DNA from: Akkermansia muciniphila
GTDB taxonomy: Bacteria > Verrucomicrobiota > Verrucomicrobiia > Verrucomicrobiales > Akkermansiaceae
Assembly (NCBI GenBank): GCA_945874895.1
Contig: CAMCIC010000001.1
Location: forward strand, 248,001-312,000
Direction: 5' to 3'
Length of the DNA stretch: 64,000 bases
This document shows positions 27,415 through 36,061 of this stretch, piece by piece. Position numbers and translations under genes: made by a program. The stretch's first letter is position 1; every line of letters begins with the position of its first letter. The notes below the pieces were generated by a model, which was not told the DNA's origin, made no database searches, and worked only from the letters and a program-made list of their open reading frames with translations.

Positions 27415-27490
27415 CCTGGCGTGCTGGAATCATCCGCCGGAAGCTAGGCGGTAGCGACAGTGGGAAGAAAGCCGGGCCCCAGCTGGCAGG
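27415..27490 (+). promoter_or_regulatory. possible structured leader upstream of the tyrosine autokinase
   Basis: Nested pairings can be drawn: CCTG (27415-27418) with CAGG (27487-27490); GCTGG (27423-27427) with CCAGC (27479-27483); and an inner hairpin CCGCC (27434-27438) with GGCGG (27447-27451). The stem junctions enclose a purine-rich stretch (GACAGTGGGAAGAAAG). This lies about 130 bases before the kinase ATG. I tested it by eye against cyclic-di-GMP, cobalamin and other riboswitch cores and found no clear match. The rest of the 315-base gap (27304-27618) holds only the terminator and AT-rich sequence near the start codon. Confidence 0.3.
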
Positions 27491-27618
27491 CCATTCATCT
27501 AACACCATTGTCACAAAAATTATCCGCTGCGCTGTGTTTTTTGATTGCTCTGCAACGGGTTTGTGAATAGGGTTTTGCAGCCATAAGGCAGCCACCTCCC
27601 CCCTAATAAAATTCTTTT

Positions 27619-29775
27619 ATGCAATCTCCATCGTCACAAAGCGAAGCTACTCTTCACGCCGTTGATTACTGGCAGGTGATCAAAAATCGCTATGGTGTCA
27701 TTTTGATGACTCTTCTTTTGGTATTCATGACCGCTGCGGTAATTACTTATGTGATGCCGAAAAAATTCCAAAGCACCGCTGTGGTGCAAGTGAAACCCTC
27801 GACTCGGGTGGGTGTGGCTCTCGGCAATGAAAATGCGATGACGAGTGTGATGACTCCGCAATTTTTTGCTACCGAGTTCGAGGTCATTCGGGCGCAGCTC
27901 ACGCTGAAATTGGTAGTCCAACGTCTTGGTTTGATGACCCGCTGGAACATGACGGAGGAAGAAGCCCTGAACACACTGCGCGGCATCGTGGATGCGCAGA
28001 ATGTGCGCGGCACGGACTTGATTACGATTTCCGTAAAACACACCGGTCCAGAAGATGCTAGGGATGTCGCCAAAGAAGTATATGAGGCATACAAAAAGCG
28101 CCGCGAGGATAAGGAGCGCCTTGCCTTGGAAGAAGGGATGAAAGAACTGGAAAAAGCGGTGCTCGACCAGTCCGACGTGGTAGAGGAAAAGCGCAAACAG
28201 CGAGACAACCTACTTCGCCGCGCCCCTGTGATGATTCGGGATACCATCACCGGCGTGAATGGCTCCAATAGCATTCAAAGCATGCAATCCATGTTGGAAA
28301 ACCAAGTGGAGAACGCCACCACGGAGTTAGCGGAACTGGACAGCACCATCAAAACCATCCACAGCTTAAACGCGGAAGAAGTCATCCGCTATGCCGCGAA
28401 CCTGGAAGCCGCAGGTCAAGAACTGAAGTCGCTCTACCCAGAGTATCAGTCACAGGACCGAATTTTGAAAGGGATGCGGACACAAGGTCTTGGCGTCAAT
28501 CACCCTACGGTGCAATCTCAGCAAGGCACTGTCGAGAGCCTATTCAAACAACTTCAGGCCAGTGTCGTGTCGTTCAAAGATTCGCTCAATCTGAAGCGGA
28601 ATACGAAAGTGACGGAACTGGAAGATCTCAAGAAACGCCTCAACGCTTTCAGGGAAGTAGCCGTGAACAACGTGATTTTGATGACGAACATCCAAGGGGT
28701 TCAAAAAGAGTTTGAAACACAACAGGAAATGCTCGATCGCATGCGAGAAAAGCTGTCCCAAGACCGCATCAATTCGAAGCAACCGCAGAGCATCATTGAA
28801 TTGCACGAGGAGCCGCTCGTGGCCCAGTTCCCCTCGAGTCCGAACGTAACGCTCAACCTGATCCTCGGCGCGGTGGTGGGACTCATTTTCGGCATTGGCA
28901 TTGCCTTCTTCCTGGAGTATCTCGACACATCGGTGAAAACTCTGGAAGACGTGGAGCGCTACTTGCAAGTTCCGGTGCTCGCCGTGATTCCCAAGGAAGT
29001 TGGTTTGCTTCACAAGCAAAGTGGCATGAGCCCCGATGCTGAGGCCTACCGAATTTTGCGCACGAACATTGAGTTCAATCGCAAAAACCCTGAAGATAAT
29101 GCTCTGACCGTCGTCTCCGGAGGAGCTGGTGAGGGCAAATCCACCACTCTTGTCAATCTCGCATACATTTGCGCCCAGGGTGGGTATACGACTTTGATGA
29201 TCGACGCCGACTTGCGTCGCCCACGTTTGCACACATTCTTCGACATCAACAACTCGGTGGGACTCACCAATTACTTGACCACGGAGTTGATGCTGGAAGA
29301 TGTAATTCTCCAAACTCCCGTGGAAAATCTGTTTTTCATGCCCTCAGGCATTCTTCCGACCGACGCAGCTGGCATTCTCAACTCCCGCCGCATGTCGGAA
29401 CTGGTCCAAGACGTTAAGCAGCGTTTCGACCTCGTTCTCATGGACTCCCCGCCCATCTTGGGCGTGAGTGATGCCTCCGTACTCGCCAGCGAAGTTGACC
29501 TCACCATCATCGTGGTTCAACACCGGAAACTGCCTCGCAATATGCTGCTTCGCGTGAAGCAGGCCGTAGAAAACGTTGGTGGTCGCGTGATTGGCGTGGT
29601 ATTGAACAACGTGGATGTCCGCAGTGACAGCCAATATCAATATTACACCAGTTACTACACGTATTACGCTCCCTCGGAAGCACGCGTGGCTCAACCGAAA
29701 AGCACTCGACAAGCCAACAGCGCGGCCTCCCCATCTACCTCCGTGGAGGCTCCCACTGATGATACCCTCTATTAA
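27619..29775 (+). CDS. Wzc-type polysaccharide tyrosine autokinase
   Basis: A 718-residue bacterial tyrosine kinase fused to a Wzz chain-length domain; such proteins control the length and export of capsular or extracellular polysaccharide in the inner membrane. Transmembrane segments are at about 32-52 and 413-435 with a long coiled-coil periplasmic region between them. The cytoplasmic kinase has Walker A GGAGEGKST (501-509), Walker A' LMIDADLRRP soon after, and Walker B LMDSPPILG. A Tyr cluster (seven Tyr between 673 and 683, plus the last residue Tyr718) is the autophosphorylation tail. It starts the operon with the Wza-like gene 18 bases downstream. Confidence 0.92.
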   Translation: MQSPSSQSEATLHAVDYWQVIKNRYGVILMTLLLVFMTAAVITYVMPKKFQSTAVVQVKPSTRVGVALGNENAMTSVMTPQFFATEFEVIRAQLTLKLVVQRLGLMTRWNMTEEEALNTLRGIVDAQNVRGTDLITISVKHTGPEDARDVAKEVYEAYKKRREDKERLALEEGMKELEKAVLDQSDVVEEKRKQRDNLLRRAPVMIRDTITGVNGSNSIQSMQSMLENQVENATTELAELDSTIKTIHSLNAEEVIRYAANLEAAGQELKSLYPEYQSQDRILKGMRTQGLGVNHPTVQSQQGTVESLFKQLQASVVSFKDSLNLKRNTKVTELEDLKKRLNAFREVAVNNVILMTNIQGVQKEFETQQEMLDRMREKLSQDRINSKQPQSIIELHEEPLVAQFPSSPNVTLNLILGAVVGLIFGIGIAFFLEYLDTSVKTLEDVERYLQVPVLAVIPKEVGLLHKQSGMSPDAEAYRILRTNIEFNRKNPEDNALTVVSGGAGEGKSTTLVNLAYICAQGGYTTLMIDADLRRPRLHTFFDINNSVGLTNYLTTELMLEDVILQTPVENLFFMPSGILPTDAAGILNSRRMSELVQDVKQRFDLVLMDSPPILGVSDASVLASEVDLTIIVVQHRKLPRNMLLRVKQAVENVGGRVIGVVLNNVDVRSDSQYQYYTSYYTYYAPSEARVAQPKSTRQANSAASPSTSVEAPTDDTLY

Positions 29776-29793
29776 TCGAAGCCCCATCCTACC

Positions 29794-30366
29794 ATGAAAA
29801 ATCGTATCGCAGTCCTGTTGGCTTTTTTAACCTTCGCGTGCTTTTCCCCGTGCATCGCCCAAATTTTGGCGGGCCGCGGGATCGAGATTCGCATCCAAGG
29901 TGTGCCCCCAGAGGAAAAAGGGCGCATTGATGGCAACTATTCCGTTTCCGGTTCTGGCACTGTGCGCATGCCCTTGATTGGCGAAGTCAGCGTGGCTGGT
30001 ATGAATACCAACGCAGCGGCAGCCAAATTGGAAGAGGTCTACAAAAACGCCGGGATTTATACGACCCCCACGTTCCAGATCAGTGCGACTTCCATTGAGG
30101 GAGGTCCGCGTCAAGACATGGTGACGGTCAGCGGATTCGTGAGAACTCCTGGCCCCAGACCTTTCACGCCAGGAATGACGCTTTATCAGGCACTCGCTGC
30201 TGCGGGCGATATCAATGAATTTGGCAACAAGAAACAGGTGTTGCTGATGCGAGGAAAATCATTTCGTGTCTACGATATGAACAACTTAGAGGATAGGAAC
30301 ATTTCCCTTCAAGCCGAAGATACCATAGAAGTGAAGGAAAAGTCTTGGAATCCACTGAGAAACTGA
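29794..30366 (+). CDS. polysaccharide export protein, Wza-like with SLBB domain
   Basis: A 190-residue exported protein with a signal peptide (about 1-23) followed by a poly-export domain (SVSGSGTVRMPLIGEVSVAGM) and a soluble-ligand-binding beta-grasp (SLBB) domain from about residue 108 (VTVSGFVRTPGPRPF, ALAAAGDINEFGNKKQV). It is shorter than E. coli Wza (about 379) and shows no lipobox Cys nor the C-terminal transmembrane helix, so the outer-membrane pore may be supplied by the neighbouring barrel. Its last 22 bases overlap the start of the PDZ gene. Confidence 0.85.
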   Translation: MKNRIAVLLAFLTFACFSPCIAQILAGRGIEIRIQGVPPEEKGRIDGNYSVSGSGTVRMPLIGEVSVAGMNTNAAAAKLEEVYKNAGIYTTPTFQISATSIEGGPRQDMVTVSGFVRTPGPRPFTPGMTLYQALAAAGDINEFGNKKQVLLMRGKSFRVYDMNNLEDRNISLQAEDTIEVKEKSWNPLRN

Positions 30367-31157
30367 TCGTGTTACTCAACACCGCGAAAGCACACGCTTG
30401 CAGGAGCAGGGGCATCTTACTGTCCTCTTTGACCTTTTTTTTAGCAAATGCTGCGAGTGAACCGGCACCCATGGTTGATCCTGTGGCTGGAGCAGTGAAT
30501 CAGCTCAAAAGCACCAACCGAGCCGAACGTAAGGCAGCTGTGACCCAGCTCCAGGAATGGGTGGAAAAGGAGCCGGCAGCCGCCAAAAAAATTCTGCTTA
30601 TGCAACTCGCGCAATCCACTGAACCGGAAATCCGCGAGCGTTGCCTGCAGTTGCTCAAGCCCATCGCTGTTCGTGAATTTGGAAATTTCGGAGAGGGATA
30701 CATGGGCATTTCGATGGGAGAAGCCACTCCCACGCAAGTGCCGGGAGAAGCAGAGCCACGATGCGGGCTGGTGATCAGTTCCATCACGAAAGATTCCCCG
30801 GCGCAAAAAGCAGCTCTGCAGCAGGGAGATGTGATCATCGGCCTCAACCAGCATCAATGGAAAGATCCGCAATCGATCCTCGATCAAAGAAGCGGGCTAT
30901 CCGCCAAGATCCGTGCTGTAGGTGCGGGAAAACAGGCGAAGGTGGAAGTCTGGCGCAAAGAACAGCTGATCCAAGTCGAAGTTCTGCTAACTCGCCGACC
31001 TGGCAACATCGATCAGATGGAAATGCAACTCATGCCGAATGGGGCAATCCGCATCAATGAAGAGGAGTTGAAAAAGTTGGTCGAGCTCGAGAAAAACAGC
31101 GATGTGTATTTCAAAGAGTGGCTGACAAGGCAATTGGCGCAAGAAGGCGCCAAATAA
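30345..31157 (+). CDS. PDZ-domain envelope protein
   Basis: A 270-residue protein with an N-terminal hydrophobic segment (about 24-37, ILLSSLTFFLANAAS) that looks like a signal peptide after a longish polar start, an alpha-helical HEAT-like region (about 50-110), and a PDZ domain (about 118-215; GYMGISMGE, ISSITKDSPAQKAALQQGDVIIGLN). No protease triad is present, so it probably acts as a binding partner. It overlaps the Wza-like gene and is followed by the tail-specific protease gene, which also carries a PDZ domain. The start is uncertain because of the overlap. Confidence 0.72.
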   Translation: MESTEKLIVLLNTAKAHACRSRGILLSSLTFFLANAASEPAPMVDPVAGAVNQLKSTNRAERKAAVTQLQEWVEKEPAAAKKILLMQLAQSTEPEIRERCLQLLKPIAVREFGNFGEGYMGISMGEATPTQVPGEAEPRCGLVISSITKDSPAQKAALQQGDVIIGLNQHQWKDPQSILDQRSGLSAKIRAVGAGKQAKVEVWRKEQLIQVEVLLTRRPGNIDQMEMQLMPNGAIRINEEELKKLVELEKNSDVYFKEWLTRQLAQEGAK

Positions 31158-31255
31158 AATCAACAATACCCCCTCTCTGGTCCGCTAAGTTTCTTGGACA
31201 ATTTCGCAATAAATGGCACATTGCCGCGCGTAATAGCATCACTGCTTTCATCATC

Positions 31256-33505
31256 ATGACTTCTTCCATCATTCGCAAAGTCGTTGCATCTGCCTCCATC
31301 GCACTCGCGTCCAGCTGTTCGCTGCTGGCGGAGCAACCCACAGATTTCAATGAGGTCGGCAAGCAAGTCTCCATTCTCCTGCAAAACACCCATTTTTCTC
31401 GTGCGAAATGGAACAAGGAACTGAGTGTCAAGTTTCTCGACACCTACCTGCACGAACTGGACCCTCGTCGCATGTATTTCCTGCAATCCGATGTCACTCG
31501 CTTTCAGACTGAATACGGTGAAAAGCTTCACGACATGCTTTTGCAGAAAAAATGCACTGTGCCCGCCGAAGACATTTACAATACCTATATCAAGCGGGCA
31601 AAGGAATCATCGGAGTTCATCAATGCCGTGCTGAAAGAACCCTTTGATTTCACGAAGGAAGAAACCATCGAGCGCAGCCGAAAGAATTCCCCTTGGCCCA
31701 AAAATCAGCAGGAATGGCAAGGCTTATGGCGCGCATCCGTCAAGGATGCCATCCTCAGCGAGACGCTCAGGCGTGAGGCGATCGCTCGCTTGGCCAACGA
31801 GCAGGGCAAAGAGGACCCCACAACAAAAGAAAAAAGCCCAGTGGAAAAAGTTCGACTGCGTTATGAAAGATTGCTCCACAGCATTACCGAGGCAGATACT
31901 GACGACATGGCCACGTATTTCCTCGTCGCGGTCACCAAAGCCTTCGATCCTCATACCGAATACATGGGCTATCGTGAAATTGCTCGGTTCAAGGACAGCA
32001 TGAAAAATCAGCTTGTCGGCATTGGCGCCCAACTCCAAGCGGAAGAAGATGGAGCCACCGTCATCAAAGGCATTGTGGTCGGCGGACCGGCGGACAAGCA
32101 TGGTGAACTGAAGCTGAACGACCGAATTGTGGGCGTAGACAGCCTGAACACGGGCGAAGTCACCGACATCATGTTCATGAAAATCGACAAGGTGGTGGAC
32201 CTGATTCGAGGCAAGGAAGCGACCGAGGTTCGTCTCAAGGTGGAGCCAGCAGGAGCTGCTCCTGGCGAGACCAAATTTATTGTCATCACTCGCGGCAAGG
32301 TGGAGATGAAGGATGAGCAGGCAAGTGCCGAGATCATCGAAAAGAAAGACGACAAAGGCGTAGCCCGCAGACTCGGATGGATCACCCTGCCTGCGTTTTA
32401 CATGGACTTTGACAACAATGAAGCGAGCTGCGCAAACGACGTAGAAAAACTGTTGCGACGTTTGATGGAGGAAAAGATCGACGGCCTGATCATCGATCTG
32501 CGCGGGAATGGTGGAGGATCTCTCGAAGAAGTGCGCAAGATGACCGGCTTTTTCATCAAGCGCGGTCCTGTGGTTCAAGTGAAGACGGAAATGGGGCAAA
32601 TCGAGGTTAAGGATTCAGAGGCGCGCGAACCCATCTACCATGGACCATTGGTGGTGATGATCGACAAAACCAGTGCTTCGGCCAGCGAAATTCTTGCCGG
32701 CGCCCTCCAAGATCACAATCGCGCCGTGATCGTGGGAAGCACATCCAGTTTCGGCAAAGGCACAGTGCAGCAACTGATGGACGTGGGTCGCATGATGCCG
32801 TTTTTTGCTCGCCGTGACCGTGCCGGCACAGTCAAGGTCACGTTGCAAAAATTCTATCGCCCCTCGGGAGACTCTACACAATTGCAAGGCGTGAAATCCG
32901 ACATCGTTCTTCCCAACCTGTTAGACGGGATGGAAATCGGCGAGGAGTTTCTGGAAAACAAACTCGAGTTCGACAAAATCCGCAAGGCGGGCAACTTCGA
33001 ACCACTGGACCGCAACAGTCTGTTTTTGCCCCGCTTGCTGGAGCTCAGCGCCGCTCGCATCAAGGAAAGCAAAGACATGGTTTACACCTTGGAAGATATC
33101 GCCGAGATGAAAAGACGCATGGTGGAAAACAAGGACAGCCTCAACAAGGCGATACGCGACAAGGAAATCAGCGATGCTGACATCAAGCGCCACGCGCGTA
33201 ATAAGGAGCGGATCGAACGCTATGCGGCTGTGACCCAAAAGGATAAAGAAACGACCAAATTCTACAAACTCTCACTGACCGATGTGAACGAAAATAAGCC
33301 AATTGCCACTTATGATCCATCCATCACGGATGAAAAATACATGCGCAAGGCCAAAGACGAAACGGCGGACCTCGATGACACGCCGAAGTGGCCCAGCGGG
33401 ATCGACATGGTGAAGCGCGAGAGTCTTGCTATATTGATGAACCTGACCCAAGCCACGGAATCAGCCAAAGCCGCCGGTGCTCTGAAAAAGACAGCTGAAC
33501 GTTGA
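31256..33505 (+). CDS. prc: carboxy-terminal (tail-specific) processing protease
   Basis: A 749-residue periplasmic S41-family protease with a signal peptide (about 1-24, ending SCSLLAEQ), a large N-terminal TSP domain, a PDZ domain at about 240-320 (GIVVGGPADKHGELKLNDRIVGV), and the catalytic core. TSASASE with the nucleophile Ser475 and FGKGT with Lys501 form the Ser-Lys dyad of E. coli Tsp (Ser430/Lys455). The C-terminal basic helical region is the DUF3340-type domain. ATG 31256 is chosen because it gives the signal peptide. Its TGA overlaps the next ATG (TGATG). Confidence 0.92.
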   Translation: MTSSIIRKVVASASIALASSCSLLAEQPTDFNEVGKQVSILLQNTHFSRAKWNKELSVKFLDTYLHELDPRRMYFLQSDVTRFQTEYGEKLHDMLLQKKCTVPAEDIYNTYIKRAKESSEFINAVLKEPFDFTKEETIERSRKNSPWPKNQQEWQGLWRASVKDAILSETLRREAIARLANEQGKEDPTTKEKSPVEKVRLRYERLLHSITEADTDDMATYFLVAVTKAFDPHTEYMGYREIARFKDSMKNQLVGIGAQLQAEEDGATVIKGIVVGGPADKHGELKLNDRIVGVDSLNTGEVTDIMFMKIDKVVDLIRGKEATEVRLKVEPAGAAPGETKFIVITRGKVEMKDEQASAEIIEKKDDKGVARRLGWITLPAFYMDFDNNEASCANDVEKLLRRLMEEKIDGLIIDLRGNGGGSLEEVRKMTGFFIKRGPVVQVKTEMGQIEVKDSEAREPIYHGPLVVMIDKTSASASEILAGALQDHNRAVIVGSTSSFGKGTVQQLMDVGRMMPFFARRDRAGTVKVTLQKFYRPSGDSTQLQGVKSDIVLPNLLDGMEIGEEFLENKLEFDKIRKAGNFEPLDRNSLFLPRLLELSAARIKESKDMVYTLEDIAEMKRRMVENKDSLNKAIRDKEISDADIKRHARNKERIERYAAVTQKDKETTKFYKLSLTDVNENKPIATYDPSITDEKYMRKAKDETADLDDTPKWPSGIDMVKRESLAILMNLTQATESAKAAGALKKTAER

Positions 33506-34185
33506 TGAGCGACGTCGCCGCCAATCTGTTTGCCATCCGCTCGAAAATTCGGGCTGCCTGTTTGCGTGCAGGACGGCAGGAAAACGAAGTCACATTGATT
33601 GCTGTCACCAAAACGTTTCCTGCCGAGCGAGTGCGAGAGGCATTTGATGCAGGACAACGGGACGTGGGCGAAAATCGACTGCAAGAAGCAGAATCAAAAA
33701 TTCCGCTTTTGCCTGCGTCACTGCGCTGGCATTACATCGGCCAGTTGCAACGGAACAAAGTCCGCAAGGTCCTGCCTCTTTTTTCGATGATCCATAGCAT
33801 CGATTCGCTGCGACTCGCCCAATACACCAACGAGGTCGCGCGCGATCTCGGGCTATTTCCTCAAGTGCTGTTGCAGGTCAATCATGCCGATGAGTCAAGC
33901 AAGGCTGGATTTTCGTTAGATGAGCTGCGCGCACAGTGGCAGGAATTACTGGGCTTGGATCGGCTTGAGATCACTGGCTTGATGACGGTTCCCCCTGCGG
34001 TTGATGACCCAGAAAAAGCGCGTCCATGGTTCGCTACCTTGCGAGATCTGCGCGAGGAATTATCCCTGAGGGCTCATGCACCGCTGCCTTATCTGAGCAT
34101 GGGGATGAGCGGTGACTTTGAAGTCGCTGTGGAAGAGGGAGCCACTCACGTCCGGGTCGGATCGGCTATTTTCGGTAGTCGTTGA
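33505..34185 (+). CDS. YggS-family pyridoxal phosphate homeostasis protein
   Basis: A 226-residue PLP-binding TIM-barrel protein (YggS/PROSC family), which keeps free pyridoxal phosphate low. Lys36 in AVTKTFP binds the cofactor, and GENRLQEA, WHYIGQLQRNK, GLMTVPP and LSMGMSGDFE are the family blocks. The ATG overlaps the tail-protease TGA. A TTG one codon earlier exists but ATG is preferred. No enzymatic activity is known for the family. Confidence 0.93.
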   Translation: MSDVAANLFAIRSKIRAACLRAGRQENEVTLIAVTKTFPAERVREAFDAGQRDVGENRLQEAESKIPLLPASLRWHYIGQLQRNKVRKVLPLFSMIHSIDSLRLAQYTNEVARDLGLFPQVLLQVNHADESSKAGFSLDELRAQWQELLGLDRLEITGLMTVPPAVDDPEKARPWFATLRDLREELSLRAHAPLPYLSMGMSGDFEVAVEEGATHVRVGSAIFGSR

Positions 34186-34233
34186 TTCCGATGGTTGCCA
34201 AAGTTCGTGGTATCGTGCATGGTGATCTCAGCC

Positions 34234-35049
34234 ATGTGGATCAGTGCAGCCGAGTTTGAGGACATACGTTACGAAACCACCGATGAAGGTGCGATTGCCA
34301 AAATCACCATCAACCGACCGGAAGTCAGAAATGCCTTCCGCCCGAAGACGGTAATGGAATTGCTGCAAGCGTTCGAATTGGCCCACCAGGATCCGCAGGT
34401 AGGTGTCATCATCCTTACGGGGGAGGGTGATCTTGCTTTCTGCTCAGGAGGAGATCAAAAGGTGCGCGGCCATGCCGGCTATGTGGGCGAAGATGGAGTG
34501 CCGCGGCTCAATGTTCTTGATCTGCAGAAAAAAATCCGTTCGTTGCCAAAACCTGTTGTCGCCATGGTAGCAGGCTACGCGATCGGGGGTGGCCACGTCT
34601 TGCATGTGGTCTGTGACCTCACCATCGCCGCGGACAATGCCCGCTTTGGTCAGACCGGACCCAAGGTGGGATCCTTCGATGGCGGACTGGGGTCAAGTTA
34701 CCTCGCTCGAATTGTTGGCCAAAAAAAGGCACGGGAGATCTGGTATCTTTGTCGGCAGTATGATGCCCATCAGGCACTAGAAATGGGCTTGGTGAACACC
34801 GTGGTTCCTTTGGCCGATCTGGAGAAAGAAACACTGCAGTGGTGCCGTGAAATGTTGGTGCACTCCCCGCTTGCTCTGCGGTGCCTGAAGTCCGCACTCA
34901 ATGCCGATTGCGATGGCCAGATGGGGTTGTTGGATTTGGCAGGAAATGCGACCTTACTTTATTACATGAGCGAAGAAGGCAAAGAGGGCAAACAGGCCTT
35001 CATCGAAAAACGCAAGCCGGACTTCAGCAAGTTTCCCAGAGTGCCGTAA
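34234..35049 (+). CDS. menB: 1,4-dihydroxy-2-naphthoyl-CoA synthase
   Basis: MenB closes the naphthoquinone ring in menaquinone synthesis. The 271-residue crotonase-fold protein has EDIRYET and [15 protein letters not shown], the Gly-rich oxyanion loop [12 protein letters not shown] with the MenB-specific GGDQ, and [19 protein letters not shown] with the conserved Ser and Asp. SNKP-like segments follow near the end, [14 protein letters not shown], as in other MenB. The start is uncertain: ATGs at 34219 and 34234 are both possible, and I chose the latter since it leaves a normal N-terminus. It stands with menA downstream. Confidence 0.95.
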   Translation: MWISAAEFEDIRYETTDEGAIAKITINRPEVRNAFRPKTVMELLQAFELAHQDPQVGVIILTGEGDLAFCSGGDQKVRGHAGYVGEDGVPRLNVLDLQKKIRSLPKPVVAMVAGYAIGGGHVLHVVCDLTIAADNARFGQTGPKVGSFDGGLGSSYLARIVGQKKAREIWYLCRQYDAHQALEMGLVNTVVPLADLEKETLQWCREMLVHSPLALRCLKSALNADCDGQMGLLDLAGNATLLYYMSEEGKEGKQAFIEKRKPDFSKFPRVP

Positions 35050-35148
35050 CGTTACAAGATCGCTGCGCTCTCGGTTATGAGACATAAGAGGAAAATGCGA
35101 GTTTACCCTTGATCTGATTTCTCTTTTCAAAATTTCAGCCATCCCACC

Positions 35149-36024
35149 ATGTCCTCCTGGATCCTCGCCGCCCGCCCCAAGACGCTTCCTGCCGCCCTTG
35201 TTCCGGTGTGGGCTGGATGCGTATTGTCATGGAAGCTCCAAGGCACGTGGAATCCATGGCTGGCATTCTGCACCTTGATGGGTGCGATCTGCATTCAGAT
35301 TGCCACGAATTTTTTCAATGACGCCATCGATGCCGTTAAGGGGGCTGACACCGCGAAACGCCAAGGCCCCACACGTGTAACGGCAACTGGTTTGATTTCG
35401 CGCCGCGCGGTATTCACTGCTGCTACGATATCCTTAGCCATGGCGATTGCCTTTGGCGTGGTGCTCTACCAAGCAGTGGGATGGCCCATCATCGCCATCG
35501 GCTTACCCTCGCTCTATTTGGCCTACGGCTACACCGGTGGACCGTTTCCATTGGCGTATCGCGGGATGGGAGAAATTTTTGTTGTCGCGTTTTTCGGCAT
35601 CATCGCGGTAGGAGGAACGGTATGGATCCAAACCGGACAATGGCGTGATGAGGCAATGCTGTTAGGTTTTCAAATCGGACTGCTGTCGGCGGTTTTGATT
35701 TCTATCAACAACCTGCGCGATCGGGAAGAAGATGCCACGACGGGGAAAAACACCATGGCCGTTCGACTGGGTAATCGCGGAGCACGGATTCTCATTTGGC
35801 TGGAAATCAAGGTGGCGGCATTTTGCGGGTTGATTTGGCTGAAGCACCAGCTTCCCTGGTTGGCCTTGGCTGCCATTCCGCTCCTTACCTTGGGCATGTA
35901 TCTTTCCTTTTGCATTTTCACTCAACCGGCCGACCGCGGTATGAACCGTCTGCTCGCTCTGGGTGGTCTACAACTGGTCCTATTCGCGGCCTTTTTCCAT
36001 GTCGCCTCCGCGATGTTTTTATGA
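35149..36024 (+). CDS. menA: 1,4-dihydroxy-2-naphthoate polyprenyltransferase
   Basis: MenA, a UbiA-family membrane enzyme that attaches the prenyl tail to dihydroxynaphthoate in the inner membrane, giving demethylmenaquinone. The 291-residue protein has about eight hydrophobic segments, the family start ILAARPKTLPAALVP, the first Asp-rich motif NFFNDAIDAVKGAD and the second NNLRDREEDATTGK with its Asp/Asn pair. The enclosing reading frame places it 99 bases after menB. menB and menA together indicate the classical menaquinone route, which is the only quinone pathway seen here. Confidence 0.94.
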   Translation: MSSWILAARPKTLPAALVPVWAGCVLSWKLQGTWNPWLAFCTLMGAICIQIATNFFNDAIDAVKGADTAKRQGPTRVTATGLISRRAVFTAATISLAMAIAFGVVLYQAVGWPIIAIGLPSLYLAYGYTGGPFPLAYRGMGEIFVVAFFGIIAVGGTVWIQTGQWRDEAMLLGFQIGLLSAVLISINNLRDREEDATTGKNTMAVRLGNRGARILIWLEIKVAAFCGLIWLKHQLPWLALAAIPLLTLGMYLSFCIFTQPADRGMNRLLALGGLQLVLFAAFFHVASAMFL

Positions 36025-36061
36025 GCTTGTGCGAGACGCGGCTTTTCCCCAAGCTCACGTC

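Noticed and set aside
27389-27595. 68-codon minus-strand frame between the barrel and kinase genes
   Set aside because: No promoter or family resemblance; it overlies the candidate structured leader.
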